Notes under the pieces: generated by a model
What the model was told of the DNA's origin: nothing
Databases searched by the model: none
The model's input: only the letters and a program-made list of their open reading frames with translations
Shown here: positions 44,164-53,157 of the stretch, piece after piece
How the letters are laid out: every line of letters starts with the position of its first letter
Position numbering within the stretch: the first letter of the stretch is position 1
Program-made: the position numbers and the translations under genes
Assembly: GCA_050948865.1 (NCBI GenBank)
Contig: JBMNEQ010000003.1
Span: forward strand, 62,001 to 126,000
DNA from: SKGN01 sp050948865
GTDB lineage: Bacteria; Bacillota_I; Bacilli_A; RF39; UBA660
Direction of reading: 5' to 3'
DNA: 64,000 bases

Positions 44164-44174
44164 ACGTTTGTTTG
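44161..44174. promoter_or_regulatory. Second LexA-type box (imperfect)
   Basis: CAAACGTTTGTTTG matches CGAACRNRYGTTYG with two mismatches and overlaps the lexA -35 element. Confidence 0.6.
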
Positions 44175-44182
44175 AGAAACTC

Positions 44183-44211
44183 TTGACACGAACAAACGTT
44201 TGTTTTAAAAT
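44183..44211 (+). promoter_or_regulatory. SOS promoter of the small membrane protein
   Basis: TTGACA (44183-44188), 17-bp spacer, TAAAAT (44206-44211). The spacer holds the perfect LexA box, so LexA should block this promoter. Confidence 0.85.
44189..44202. promoter_or_regulatory. Perfect Bacillus-type LexA box
   Basis: CGAACAAACGTTTG fits the consensus CGAACRNRYGTTYG at every position and sits in the spacer of the divergent promoter. Confidence 0.92.
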
Positions 44212-44233
44212 AACTTTGAAAGGTGGAGGTAAA

Positions 44234-44377
44234 ATGAATTTAATAATTAAAAATAAAGGAGTTATCTTATTTTATATAGGGATTGTTCTATTTTGTTATC
44301 TTTATATGTGGAGAATTGAAAAATTAGAAGAAGTAAAGGAAAAGGATGATGAACGTTTTATTATTTATGTAAATTAA
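44234..44377 (+). CDS. SOS-controlled 47-aa membrane protein (YneA-position)
   Basis: The start is ATG 44234 behind GGTGGAGG; the frame extends upstream through the promoter, which cannot be coding in this transcript. It has a short basic N terminus, one membrane helix (residues about 9-25) and a charged tail. It lies divergent from lexA and before tkt, exactly where B. subtilis has yneA, the SOS cell-division inhibitor. It lacks the LysM domain of YneA. A division-inhibitor role is inferred from position and regulation only. Confidence 0.7.
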   Translation: MNLIIKNKGVILFYIGIVLFCYLYMWRIEKLEEVKEKDDERFIIYVN

Positions 44378-44452
44378 GATTAAGCTTTAATGTTTTTTAA
44401 TTTTTGGTATAATTAGGGTATAAAGAAAAGGCTAGTGAAAGGTGGATTAAAA

Positions 44453-46471
44453 ATGTTAAAAAAGAAAAAGGATGTTATACCTGATCAAAAAATAATAGAT
44501 AATATTAAGGCTTTAGGTGTTGATATGATTTTTCATGCGAATAGTGGGCATCCAGGAATAGTTTTAGGAGCAGCACCTATTATTTATACTCTTTATACTA
44601 GACATTTAAATGTTAATCCAAATGATGATAAATGGTTAAATCGAGATCGTTTTATTCTTTCGGCGGGGCATGGTAGTGCTTTACTTTATGCTACTTTATA
44701 TTTAGCTGGATTTAATTTAACTTTAGATGATTTAAAAGAATTTAGAAGAATTAATTCTAAAACTCCTGGTCATCCTGAATATAAGATAACTTCTGGAGTG
44801 GACGCTTCTACAGGACCATTGGGACAAGGAATAGGGATGGCTGTGGGGATGGCGATGGCTGAAAGGTTTTTGGTTTCTAAATATAATATTAAGAAAAAAG
44901 GATTATTAGAACCTGATCATGGTCTTTTTGATTATTATACTTATGTTTTGTGTAGTGATGGGGATTTAATGGAAGGAATTAGTTATGAGGCGCTTTCTTT
45001 AGCGGGAACTTTAAAATTAAATAAATTAATTCTTTTATATGATTCAAATAATATTTCTTTAGATGGTAAAATAGATATAACTTTTAATGAAGATGTAAGA
45101 AAACGTTTTCAAGCTTTAGGATGGGACACCTTTTTTGTTAAAGATGGTGAGAATGTGGAAGCGATTGATAAAGCTCTTTTAAAAGCAAAAAGAAGTGGTA
45201 AACCTTCTTTAATAGAAATAAAAACTATTTTAGGAAAAGATTCTTTTAATGCAAATACTTCTAAAGCTCATGGTTCTCCTTTAACCAAAGATGATATTAC
45301 AAATTTAAAAAATAAATGGGGAATTAGAGATATTCCTTTTGCTGTTTCTAAAGAAGCGGTTGAACGTTTTCGAGAACTTCTTTTAAGTCGATCAAATAAA
45401 AAATATGATAAATGGGTAGAAAATTATAAATATATGATGGATAATTCTTCAGCAGAAATAAAACAAGAATTGGATTGGTTAATTAAAGGGCAAACGGCTT
45501 TTAATATTAATCTTCCTAAATTAATGTGGCAATTTAATGAAGATTTAAAAGAATCAATGCGAGATATAAATGGAAAGATTATGAATGTTGTTGGAAATAA
45601 AATTTTTAATTTTATTGGTGGTAATGCTGATTTAGCTTCTTCCACCAAAGCTTTTTTAAAAAATGAAACTTATTTTAATGTTAATTCTTATCATGGACGG
45701 AATATTGCTTTTGGGGTTCGAGAACATGCTATGGGAGCGATTTTAAATGGTTTATCTTTAAGTGGCTTTCGAACTTTTGGGGGCACCTTTTTAACCTTTG
45801 CTGATTATTTAAAACCTTCTATTAGGTTAGCCGCTTTAATGAATTTACCAGTCACTTATGTTTTTACCCATGATTCTATTATGGTTGGACCTGATGGTCC
45901 TACTCATCAACCAATTGAACAATTAGCAATGTTAAGAAGTATTCCTAATTTAGATGTTTATCGTCCAGCTGATATTAAAGAAATAGTTGGAGCTTGGGAT
46001 ACTATTTTAAAAAGAAATAATCCTAGTGCTCTTATAATTGCTCGTGATCCTGTTCCTTTTTTAAAGGGGACTAATATGGAAGCAGTAGAAAAAGGAGCTT
46101 ATATAGTTAGAAAAGAAACAAGTAGACTAGCAGGTTTGATTATTGCTACAGGAACAGAGGTAGAAACAGCGTTAGTCATTGCTTATCGCTTAAAAGAAAA
46201 AGGCATTGATTTAAGAGTTGTTAGTATGCCTTCAGTAGAAAGGTTTTTAGAAGAACCAATAGAATATCAAGAAGAAATATTACCTACTGGTTATAAAGTA
46301 GTAGTATTAGAAGCTAGTTCTAGTTTAGGATGGTTTCAATTTGTTTATAATAAAAGATACTTAATGACTATTGATCAGTTTGGAAAAAGTGGGACAAGAG
46401 CAGAAGTTTTAAAAGAATATCAATATGATGTTGATAGCTTAACAGAAAAAATAGAGAATCTTTTTAAGTAA
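44453..46471 (+). CDS. tkt: Transketolase
   Basis: A 672-aa thiamine-diphosphate enzyme of the pentose phosphate pathway. HANSGHPGIVLGAAPI, DRFILSAGHGSALLY, CSDGDLMEGISYEALSLAG (ThDP/Mg site) and the C-terminal EHAMGAILNG and THDSIMVGPDGPTHQP segments are all present, at normal length. ATG 44453 follows AAAGGTGG; a TATAAT at 44408-44413 suggests its own promoter. Confidence 0.97.
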   Translation: MLKKKKDVIPDQKIIDNIKALGVDMIFHANSGHPGIVLGAAPIIYTLYTRHLNVNPNDDKWLNRDRFILSAGHGSALLYATLYLAGFNLTLDDLKEFRRINSKTPGHPEYKITSGVDASTGPLGQGIGMAVGMAMAERFLVSKYNIKKKGLLEPDHGLFDYYTYVLCSDGDLMEGISYEALSLAGTLKLNKLILLYDSNNISLDGKIDITFNEDVRKRFQALGWDTFFVKDGENVEAIDKALLKAKRSGKPSLIEIKTILGKDSFNANTSKAHGSPLTKDDITNLKNKWGIRDIPFAVSKEAVERFRELLLSRSNKKYDKWVENYKYMMDNSSAEIKQELDWLIKGQTAFNINLPKLMWQFNEDLKESMRDINGKIMNVVGNKIFNFIGGNADLASSTKAFLKNETYFNVNSYHGRNIAFGVREHAMGAILNGLSLSGFRTFGGTFLTFADYLKPSIRLAALMNLPVTYVFTHDSIMVGPDGPTHQPIEQLAMLRSIPNLDVYRPADIKEIVGAWDTILKRNNPSALIIARDPVPFLKGTNMEAVEKGAYIVRKETSRLAGLIIATGTEVETALVIAYRLKEKGIDLRVVSMPSVERFLEEPIEYQEEILPTGYKVVVLEASSSLGWFQFVYNKRYLMTIDQFGKSGTRAEVLKEYQYDVDSLTEKIENLFK

Positions 46472-46483
46472 TTCTCTTTTTTT
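46453..46483 (+). terminator. Terminator of tkt
   Basis: AGAGAAT/ATTCTCT with an 11-nt loop and a T run; it overlaps the stop codon. Confidence 0.75.
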
Positions 46484-46531
46484 GACATTTAACTAACCTT
46501 TATTAATTTATACTTTTAATGAGGTGATTTT

Positions 46532-46969
46532 ATGAGAACCTATTATGCTTTTATAGTTAATGAATATTTTGCTGGATTTTATCAATCTAAACCATCTTCT
46601 CTTTATAAAATATTTGAACAAATTTATGATTTAGGTCCTAATGATATAGTTTTAGGATATCGTATTTTTGAACAACTCGCTACTCCTTTTAATAAAGATC
46701 ATATTAATGAATATATATATAATAAACATTCAGGAGAATTATCTTATTCAAAGAATCAAAATAAACATTTAATAAATAATATTTATTTCTCTGAAATAAG
46801 TAAAATAATTGTTTATAATTCTCATTTAAAAATAAAAAGTAATATTAATTATCCTACTTTTATTGAAACAATTAGAGACTTTGAAGAGAATATTTTTATC
46901 TGTGATTTTATTAATAAAGATTATTTTTGGTTAGATAAAATAAAGAATGATTCTCTTGTAAAAAATTAA
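46532..46969 (+). CDS. sirA: SirA-like sporulation inhibitor of replication
   Basis: A 145-aa soluble protein. The start RTYYAFIVNEYFAGFY and the end FICDFINKDYFWLDKIKN parallel B. subtilis SirA (YneE), and the place between tkt and yneF is the same as in B. subtilis. SirA binds DnaA domain I and stops new replication rounds in cells entering sporulation. Similarity is modest and recalled rather than computed, so the symbol rests on both sequence pattern and synteny. ATG start behind GAGGTG. Confidence 0.75.
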   Translation: MRTYYAFIVNEYFAGFYQSKPSSLYKIFEQIYDLGPNDIVLGYRIFEQLATPFNKDHINEYIYNKHSGELSYSKNQNKHLINNIYFSEISKIIVYNSHLKIKSNINYPTFIETIRDFEENIFICDFINKDYFWLDKIKNDSLVKN

Positions 46970-47004
46970 TATTTTTAGTAGAATGTATTTGTTAGGAGGT
47001 TAAG

Positions 47005-47214
47005 ATGCTTGTCGATATTTTATATTTTTTAATAGGAGTAATTGTAGGAGGAATAGGGGGCTTTTTTTTAGCGAAATATTTTATTCAAAAGTATATGAAA
47101 GAAAATCCTCCTATTAATGAACAAATGATTAAAACTATGATGCAACAAATGGGAAGAACTCCTTCTCAAAAACAAATAAAACAAATGATGAAAGCAATGG
47201 AAAAACATCTCTAA
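47005..47214 (+). CDS. YneF-like UPF0154 membrane protein
   Basis: A 69-aa protein: one N-terminal helix (YFLIGVIVGGIGGFFLAKYF) then a conserved cytoplasmic tail with NPPINEQMIKTMMQQMG and PSQKQIKQMM, the whole UPF0154 pattern. Function unknown. It follows sirA as in B. subtilis. Confidence 0.93.
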   Translation: MLVDILYFLIGVIVGGIGGFFLAKYFIQKYMKENPPINEQMIKTMMQQMGRTPSQKQIKQMMKAMEKHL

Positions 47215-47250
47215 TTATAACTAAGATGGATTATTCCATTTTTTTTTGTT
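47213..47250 (+). repeat. Direct repeat copy 1 with terminator
   Basis: 38 bp identical to 47321-47358. It contains the stem ATGGA/TCCAT followed by nine T, so it also terminates yneF. The shared block AAAACATCT upstream suggests that the yneF 3' end was duplicated. Confidence 0.85.
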
Positions 47251-47320
47251 CTTTTTAACTATAAAACTCGGGAGAAGTTTTAATTACTAATTATTAGAAT
47301 AAAACATCTGTAATATGTTT

Positions 47321-47358
47321 AATTATAACTAAGATGGATTATTCCATTTTTTTTTGTT
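47321..47358 (+). repeat. Direct repeat copy 2 with terminator
   Basis: Second copy, 108 bp downstream. Its end runs into a TATAAT (47358-47363) that is probably the -10 element of parE, so the duplicated terminator now sits inside the parE promoter region. Confidence 0.85.
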
Positions 47359-47390
47359 ATAATATCAACTGTAGATAAAGGAGTGTCAAC

Positions 47391-49295
47391 ATGGCTTTAA
47401 AATATGATGAGAAATCAATTAAATTACTAGAAGGATTAGATGCTATTAGAAAAAGACCAGGGATGTATATTGGTTCTACTGATAAAAGGGGACTTCATCA
47501 TTTAGTTTGGGAAATAGTTGATAATAGTATTGATGAAGTTATTAATGGTTATGGTAATTATATAAAAGTTATTATTCATCCTGATGGTAGTTTAAGTGTT
47601 AGTGATGAAGGAAGAGGAATTCCTGTTGGTTTACATGAAAGTGGGAAAAGCACTCCAGAGATTATTTATACTAAACTTCATGCTGGGGGTAAATTTTCTG
47701 ATAGTGGTTATAAAGTATCAGGTGGTCTTCATGGGGTTGGAGCTTCTGTAGTTAATGCTTTAAGTTCATCTTTAAAAGTAACTATAAAAAGGGATAAAGA
47801 AGAACATTATATTGAATTTGCTAATGGCGGAAGAGTTATAGAACCTTTAAAAAAAATAGGTTCTACTAATAAAACTGGAACAATAGTTAGATTTAAACCA
47901 GATGAATTAATTTTTACTAATACAACTTTTAGTTTTACTACTATTTGTGAAAGGATGCAAGAATGTGCTTTTTTATTAAAAGGGTTAACAGTAGAAGTCA
48001 TCGATGAAGAAGATGGAAAAACAGAGAAATTTCATTATGAAAATGGTTTAGAAGCTTTTGTTAAATATATTAATGAAGATAAAAAAGAACTGCATAAGGT
48101 TGTTAATTTTAATGGTATTAAAGATAAAATAGAAGTTGATATTGCTTTTCAATATACTGATACTTATTCAGAGAACATTATTTCTTTTGCTAATAATGTT
48201 AAAACTAATGATGGGGGAACGCATGAGATTGGTTTTAAAACTGCTTTAACTAGGGTTTTTAATGATTATGCTAAGAATAAAGGTTATTTTAAACCAAAAG
48301 ATAAAACCTTTGATGGTAGTGATGTTAGAGAAGGTTTAACAGCGATTCTTAGTTTAAAAATGCCTGAATCTTTATTACAATTTGAAGGACAAACTAAATC
48401 AAAATTAGGTTCTCCTTTAGCTAGAACAGTCGTGGAGAATATTACAGCGGAAAAGTTACAATTTTTTTTAGAAGAAAATAATGAAATTGCTTCTTGTATT
48501 ATTGATAAAGCTATTAAAAGTAAAAGGGTTAGAGAAACAGCTAGAAAAGCAAGAGAAGAAGCTAGATTGGGAAAGGGAACTAAAAAGGAAAGAAATTTAA
48601 GTGGGAAATTAACTCCTGCTCAAACTAAAGATAAAAAACAAAGTGAGTTATTTTTAGTGGAAGGTGATTCAGCTGGAGGTTCTGCTAAACAAGGAAGAGA
48701 TCGTAAATTTCAAGCGATTTTACCTCTTCGGGGTAAAGTAATTAATACAGAGAAAGCTAAATTAGAAGATATTTTTAAAAATGAAGAAATAAATACTATT
48801 ATTCATACAATTGGAGCGGGAATTGGATCAGACTTTAAAGAAGAAGATTCTAATTATGGTAAAGTTATTATAATGACGGATGCTGATGATGATGGAGCTC
48901 ATATTCAAGTTTTATTATTAACTTTTTTTTATCGTTATATGAAACCTTTAATTGAAGCGGGTAAACTTTTTATTGCTTTACCACCATTTTTTAAAATAAA
49001 ATTTAAAGATAAAACAGAAAAATATGTTTGGTCAAAAGAAGAATTAAAAGAATTAACTGCTGAAAAGAGTGATTATATTATTCAACGTTATAAAGGTTTA
49101 GGGGAAATGAATGCTGATCAGTTATGGGAAACAACAATGAATCCAGAAACAAGAAGTTTAATTAAAGTTAAAATAAGTGATGCTTCTTTAGCTGAAAAAA
49201 GAGTTAGTGTTTTAATGGGAGATAATGTTTTGCCTCGTAAAGAATGGATTGATGAAAATGTTGAATTCTCTTTGGAAGATGATTATGCTATTTAA
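47391..49295 (+). CDS. parE: Topoisomerase IV subunit B
   Basis: A 634-aa type II topoisomerase ATPase subunit. EIVDNSIDEV, DEGRGIPVG, GLHGVGASVVNALS (GHKL site), FVEGDSAGGSA-type LVEGDSAGGSAKQGRDR and MTDADDDGAHI (TOPRIM metal site) are intact. ParE rather than GyrB is inferred because parC follows directly, as in low-GC Firmicutes, and because of the IQVLLLTFFYRY segment. ATG start behind AAAGGAGTG. Confidence 0.88.
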   Translation: MALKYDEKSIKLLEGLDAIRKRPGMYIGSTDKRGLHHLVWEIVDNSIDEVINGYGNYIKVIIHPDGSLSVSDEGRGIPVGLHESGKSTPEIIYTKLHAGGKFSDSGYKVSGGLHGVGASVVNALSSSLKVTIKRDKEEHYIEFANGGRVIEPLKKIGSTNKTGTIVRFKPDELIFTNTTFSFTTICERMQECAFLLKGLTVEVIDEEDGKTEKFHYENGLEAFVKYINEDKKELHKVVNFNGIKDKIEVDIAFQYTDTYSENIISFANNVKTNDGGTHEIGFKTALTRVFNDYAKNKGYFKPKDKTFDGSDVREGLTAILSLKMPESLLQFEGQTKSKLGSPLARTVVENITAEKLQFFLEENNEIASCIIDKAIKSKRVRETARKAREEARLGKGTKKERNLSGKLTPAQTKDKKQSELFLVEGDSAGGSAKQGRDRKFQAILPLRGKVINTEKAKLEDIFKNEEINTIIHTIGAGIGSDFKEEDSNYGKVIIMTDADDDGAHIQVLLLTFFYRYMKPLIEAGKLFIALPPFFKIKFKDKTEKYVWSKEELKELTAEKSDYIIQRYKGLGEMNADQLWETTMNPETRSLIKVKISDASLAEKRVSVLMGDNVLPRKEWIDENVEFSLEDDYAI

Positions 49296-49315
49296 GAAGG
49301 AAAACAGGTGGTAAA

Positions 49316-51814
49316 ATGAAGAATATAGTAGAAAAAATAAAAGATTATGCTTTAGAAGAAATAATGGGGGAACGCTTTTCTAGATATGCTAAATATATTA
49401 TTCAAGATCGGGCTTTACCAGATGTTCGTGATGGTTTAAAACCTGTTCAAAGAAGAATTTTATATTCGATGTCTAAAGAAAGAAATACTTATGATAAACC
49501 ATATCGTAAAAGCGCTAAAACAGTAGGTGATGTGATTGGAAAATATCATCCTCATGGGGATACCTCTATTTATGAAGCGATGGTTAGAATGAGTCAATCA
49601 TGGAAATTAAAACATCCTTTAATTGATATGCATGGAAATAATGGAAGTATTGATGGTGATAATCCTGCAGCGTACCGCTATACAGAAGTTCGTTTATCAA
49701 AAATTAGTCAAGAATTATTAAAAGATATTGATAAAGAAACAGTTTTAACTATCCAAAACTTTGATGATACAACTTATGAACCAACAGTCCTACCAGCTAA
49801 ATTTCCTAATTTATTAATTAATGGTAGTAGTGGTATTAGTGCTGGTTATGCAACTAATATTCCCCCTCATAATATTGAAGAAATAATTGAAGCGACAATT
49901 AAAAGAATTGATAGTCCCAATTGTTATTTAGAAACAATATTAGATATTGTAAAAGGACCAGACTTTCCAACAGGGGGGATTATTGAAGGAATTAAGGGAA
50001 TTAAAGAAGCTTATCAAACAGGAAAAGGAAGAATTTATATAAAATCAAAAATCAAAAAGGAAAAAGTAAAAGGTAAAGAAAGATTAATCGTTGAAGAAAT
50101 TCCTTATGAAGTTAATAAAGCTTCTTTAGTTAGAAAGATTGATGATATTAAAATTGAAAAAAAGATTGAAGGAATAGATGATGTTCGTGATGAAAGTGAT
50201 AAAGATGGTTTAAGAATAGTTATTGACTTAAAGAAAAATGCTAATAGTGAATTAATATTAAATTATTTATTAAAGAATACTGATTTATTTGTTTCTTATA
50301 ATTTAAATATGGTAGCGATTGTTAATAGAAGGCCTAAATTATTAGGAATATTAGATATATTAGATGCTTATATCAAACATCAAAAGGAAGTTATTTTAAA
50401 AAGAACAAGATTTGATTTAAATCATGCTGAAGCTCGTCTTCATATTGTAGAAGGTCTTATTAAAGCAATGTCTATTTTAGATGAAATAATAAAAACTATT
50501 CGTTCTAGTTCTAATAAACAAGATGCTGAAGAAAATTTAGTAGAAAAGTTTATGTTTACTAATCTTCAAGCCAAAGCCATAGTAATGCTTCAATTATACC
50601 GTTTAACTAATACTGATGTTGTTTTATTAAAAGAAGAATTAAATAACTTAAATATTATAATCAAGGGTTTAAAGGCTATTTTAAGTGATGAAAATATTTT
50701 AAAAAAGGTGATTAAAGAAGAATTAAAGAAGATTAAAAAAGAATATGGTATTAAAAGATTAACTCTTATAGAAGAAGAAATAACTGATTTAAGTATTGAT
50801 GAAACTTTAATGATTCTTAAAGAAGATGTTATTGTAATTATCACTAATGAAGGTTATGTAAAAAGAGTATCTCTTCGTTCTTATAGGGCTTTAAATGAAG
50901 AAGAAACTTTATTAAAGGATTTAGATTATATAATTGGTTTTTATAAAATAAGAACTATTGATACTATTTTATTATTTACTAATAAAGGCAATTATTTATA
51001 TTTACCAGTTCATAATATTCCTGAAGGTAAATGGTTAGAATATGGTAAACATATTAGTAATATTATTAGTATTTCTGCCGGGGAAAGAATTATTAAAAGT
51101 ATTCCTGTAACTAATTTTGAAGAAGAGTTATATATTACTACTTTTACTAAATTAGGAATGGTTAAAAGGACCAAATTAAAAGAATATCAAGCTTTAAGAT
51201 ATTCTAAACCTTTAATAGGAATAAGTTTAAAAGAGAATGATGAAGTTATTTCTGTAGATATATCTAATAATCAAGAAGTTTTAATGGTGACAAATAATGG
51301 TTATGGCTTAAGATATGATATTTCTGAATTAAATATAACGGGTCTACGAACTAGTGGTGTTATTGGTATTAATTTAAAAGATGATTATGTTATTAATGGT
51401 TTACTTTTTGATCAAGAAAAAGAATATTTAACTCTTATTACAGATCAAGGAACAGGTAAAAGAATAAAGTTAACAGATTTAGAATCATCAAAAAGAAATA
51501 GACGTGGTTTATTATTGATTAGAAAAGTTAAATCAAAGTCTTATAAAATAATGGGGGCTTTTATCCTGGATACTAAAGAGGAGATAGGTCTTAAAACAGC
51601 AAGTGAAATAAATATTTTAAAAATAACAGAATTAATGATAAGTGATCGTTATAGTACAGGAAATAAGATTAGTAATAAAAATATAAAGGATGTTTTTCCC
51701 CTTTTAAAATTAATAACTAAAGAAGAGAAAAAAGAACAAATAGAAATGAATTTAGATGAAGTTGATATAAAAATTTCTTCTGTTAATGATATTTTAAAAG
51801 ATATTGATAACTAG
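49316..51814 (+). CDS. parC: Topoisomerase IV subunit A
   Basis: An 832-aa breakage-reunion subunit. RALPDVRDGLKPVQRRILYSM, VGDVIGKYHPHGDTSIYEAMVRM and the active-site Tyr in AAYRYTEVRLS are present, with a coiled-coil gate and a C-terminal beta-pinwheel (residues about 490-800). The GyrA box is not evident, which agrees with ParC. It follows parE by 20 bp with AGGTGG before its ATG. Confidence 0.9.
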   Translation: MKNIVEKIKDYALEEIMGERFSRYAKYIIQDRALPDVRDGLKPVQRRILYSMSKERNTYDKPYRKSAKTVGDVIGKYHPHGDTSIYEAMVRMSQSWKLKHPLIDMHGNNGSIDGDNPAAYRYTEVRLSKISQELLKDIDKETVLTIQNFDDTTYEPTVLPAKFPNLLINGSSGISAGYATNIPPHNIEEIIEATIKRIDSPNCYLETILDIVKGPDFPTGGIIEGIKGIKEAYQTGKGRIYIKSKIKKEKVKGKERLIVEEIPYEVNKASLVRKIDDIKIEKKIEGIDDVRDESDKDGLRIVIDLKKNANSELILNYLLKNTDLFVSYNLNMVAIVNRRPKLLGILDILDAYIKHQKEVILKRTRFDLNHAEARLHIVEGLIKAMSILDEIIKTIRSSSNKQDAEENLVEKFMFTNLQAKAIVMLQLYRLTNTDVVLLKEELNNLNIIIKGLKAILSDENILKKVIKEELKKIKKEYGIKRLTLIEEEITDLSIDETLMILKEDVIVIITNEGYVKRVSLRSYRALNEEETLLKDLDYIIGFYKIRTIDTILLFTNKGNYLYLPVHNIPEGKWLEYGKHISNIISISAGERIIKSIPVTNFEEELYITTFTKLGMVKRTKLKEYQALRYSKPLIGISLKENDEVISVDISNNQEVLMVTNNGYGLRYDISELNITGLRTSGVIGINLKDDYVINGLLFDQEKEYLTLITDQGTGKRIKLTDLESSKRNRRGLLLIRKVKSKSYKIMGAFILDTKEEIGLKTASEINILKITELMISDRYSTGNKISNKNIKDVFPLLKLITKEEKKEQIEMNLDEVDIKISSVNDILKDIDN

Positions 51815-51857
51815 GAAATTATAACAAAATACTGCATAAATTATACTAGGTGATGGC

Positions 51858-52214
51858 ATGAAAAAGATTGATGAATTTAAACTTTTTGTTAAATCTAAAC
51901 CAGTTTTAATTGATTATGTAAAAAACAATGAAATGACTTGGCAAAAGTTTTATGAATTATGGGATTTATATGGTCCTGAACATAATATTTGGAATAGTTA
52001 TTATAAAGTAGAAACAAATAATAAAGAGTCCAATATAAATTTGTTTAGTTTATTAAAAAATATTGATACAGAAAGTTTAAAACAAGGAATAATAGGTTTA
52101 CAAAAAGGAATTGGTATTATTCAAGAATTAATTAATAAAGAAACAAAAGATATCCCCTTAACTCCAAAAGAACCTTATCAACCAAGGCCTTTATATAAAA
52201 GGTTTGATGATTAA
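51858..52214 (+). CDS. YlbD-like putative spore coat protein
   Basis: A 118-aa helical protein with KIDEFKLFVKSKPVLI, MTWQKFYELWDLYGPEH and GIIGLQKGIGIIQELI, the pattern of the YlbD coat-protein family. The following YlbE-like gene and rsmD reproduce the B. subtilis ylb order. Start ATG after AGGTGATGG. Its stop overlaps the next ATG (TAATG). Confidence 0.82.
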   Translation: MKKIDEFKLFVKSKPVLIDYVKNNEMTWQKFYELWDLYGPEHNIWNSYYKVETNNKESNINLFSLLKNIDTESLKQGIIGLQKGIGIIQELINKETKDIPLTPKEPYQPRPLYKRFDD

Positions 52215-52435
52215 TGAATTTAGATGTTCAGTTTAAAATTAATAGTGATCCTAATTTAAAAAGGTATTTAAGAGAGAATAGTTATTGGTATAAATCTTTA
52301 AATCGTAATCCTTTTTATTTGAATGAATTTATTAATGAAATGAAAGAAAAATATCAACTTCGAACAAGTGATAAAATAAGTAATATTGTTGAAACAATAG
52401 AAATGATTAATCTAGCTTTAACCTTTTTAAAATAG
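52214..52435 (+). CDS. YlbE-like protein
   Basis: A 73-aa protein. RYLRENSYWYKSLNRNP near residue 18 is the recognisable YlbE-like core. It is translationally coupled to the YlbD-like gene. Function unknown; linked to sporulation genes by context. Confidence 0.8.
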   Translation: MNLDVQFKINSDPNLKRYLRENSYWYKSLNRNPFYLNEFINEMKEKYQLRTSDKISNIVETIEMINLALTFLK

Positions 52436-52437
52436 GA

Positions 52438-52460
52438 AAATCCTACTAATAGTAGGATTT
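52438..52460 (+). terminator. Hairpin after the ylbD-ylbE pair
   Basis: AAATCCTACTA/TAGTAGGATTT almost without loop. It has no T tract beyond TTT, so the terminator call is weak. Confidence 0.45.
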
Positions 52461-52474
52461 AAATGGAGAGGAGA

Positions 52475-52514
52475 AATACTTACATCCATTAATATGGATG
52501 TTTAATTATAGTAT
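52475..52514 (+). promoter_or_regulatory. Nested hairpin in the rsmD leader
   Basis: ACATCCAT (52482-52489) pairs with ATGGATGT (52494-52501), enclosed by AATACT (52475-52480) and AGTATT (52509-52514). It lies about 40 bp before rsmD. It may be a leader structure; no known riboswitch class is recognised. Confidence 0.4.
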
Positions 52515-52550
52515 TTACTAAAGATAATAAAATATACGAAAGGATTTAAA

Positions 52551-53105
52551 ATGAAAATAATAAGTGGTTATTTAAAAGGAAGAAGAATTGAAGGTTTTAA
52601 TAAAGAAGAAATTAGACCAACAAGTAATCGGGTTAAGGAATCTCTTTTTCATCTAATTCAAAATGATATAAAGGATAGTATTTGTTTAGATTTATTCGCT
52701 GGTTCTGGCTCTCTTGGAATAGAAGCAGTAAGTAATGGTTCTAAATATGTTTATTTAGTGGATAATAGTTTTTTAGCAAAAGAAATTTTAGAAAAAAATA
52801 TTAATAGATTAAAGATAAATGATCAAGTTAAGATTATAAAAAATGATTGTCTTAAAGCTTTAGAAAACTTTACAAAGGAAAACATTAAGTTTAATCTTAT
52901 CTTTTTAGATCCTCCTTATAAATCTAATATTATTGATGAAGTGTTAGATTATATTGATAATAATAATTTACTTTTTAAAAATGGACAAGTTCTTTGTGAA
53001 GTATTTAAGCAAAAAGATTTAGATAATAATTATAAGAATTTAATTAAAATAAAAGAAAAAAAATATGGAAATAAAAAAATAGTGATTTTTAAAAAAATAG
53101 CCTAA
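52551..53105 (+). CDS. rsmD: 16S rRNA (guanine-N2)-methyltransferase RsmD
   Basis: A 184-aa SAM methyltransferase. GYLKGRRIE, RPTSNRVKESLFH, CLDLFAGSGSLGIEA (SAM site) and FLDPPYK (catalytic) are diagnostic. It methylates G966 of 16S rRNA (E. coli numbering). coaD, its usual neighbour, is not next; murG follows instead. Confidence 0.94.
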   Translation: MKIISGYLKGRRIEGFNKEEIRPTSNRVKESLFHLIQNDIKDSICLDLFAGSGSLGIEAVSNGSKYVYLVDNSFLAKEILEKNINRLKINDQVKIIKNDCLKALENFTKENIKFNLIFLDPPYKSNIIDEVLDYIDNNNLLFKNGQVLCEVFKQKDLDNNYKNLIKIKEKKYGNKKIVIFKKIA

Positions 53106-53157
53106 AATTAACATGTCTAAGTTTTTAAATGATATAATTAGATAGAGGAGTGATGGG

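Noticed and set aside
44168..44233. TTG-initiated extension of the small SOS protein
   Set aside because: The extension runs through the -35, LexA box and -10 of its own promoter, and no ribosome site precedes it.
47213..47358. CRISPR-like direct repeats
   Set aside because: Only two copies, each containing a terminator; no array and no cas genes.
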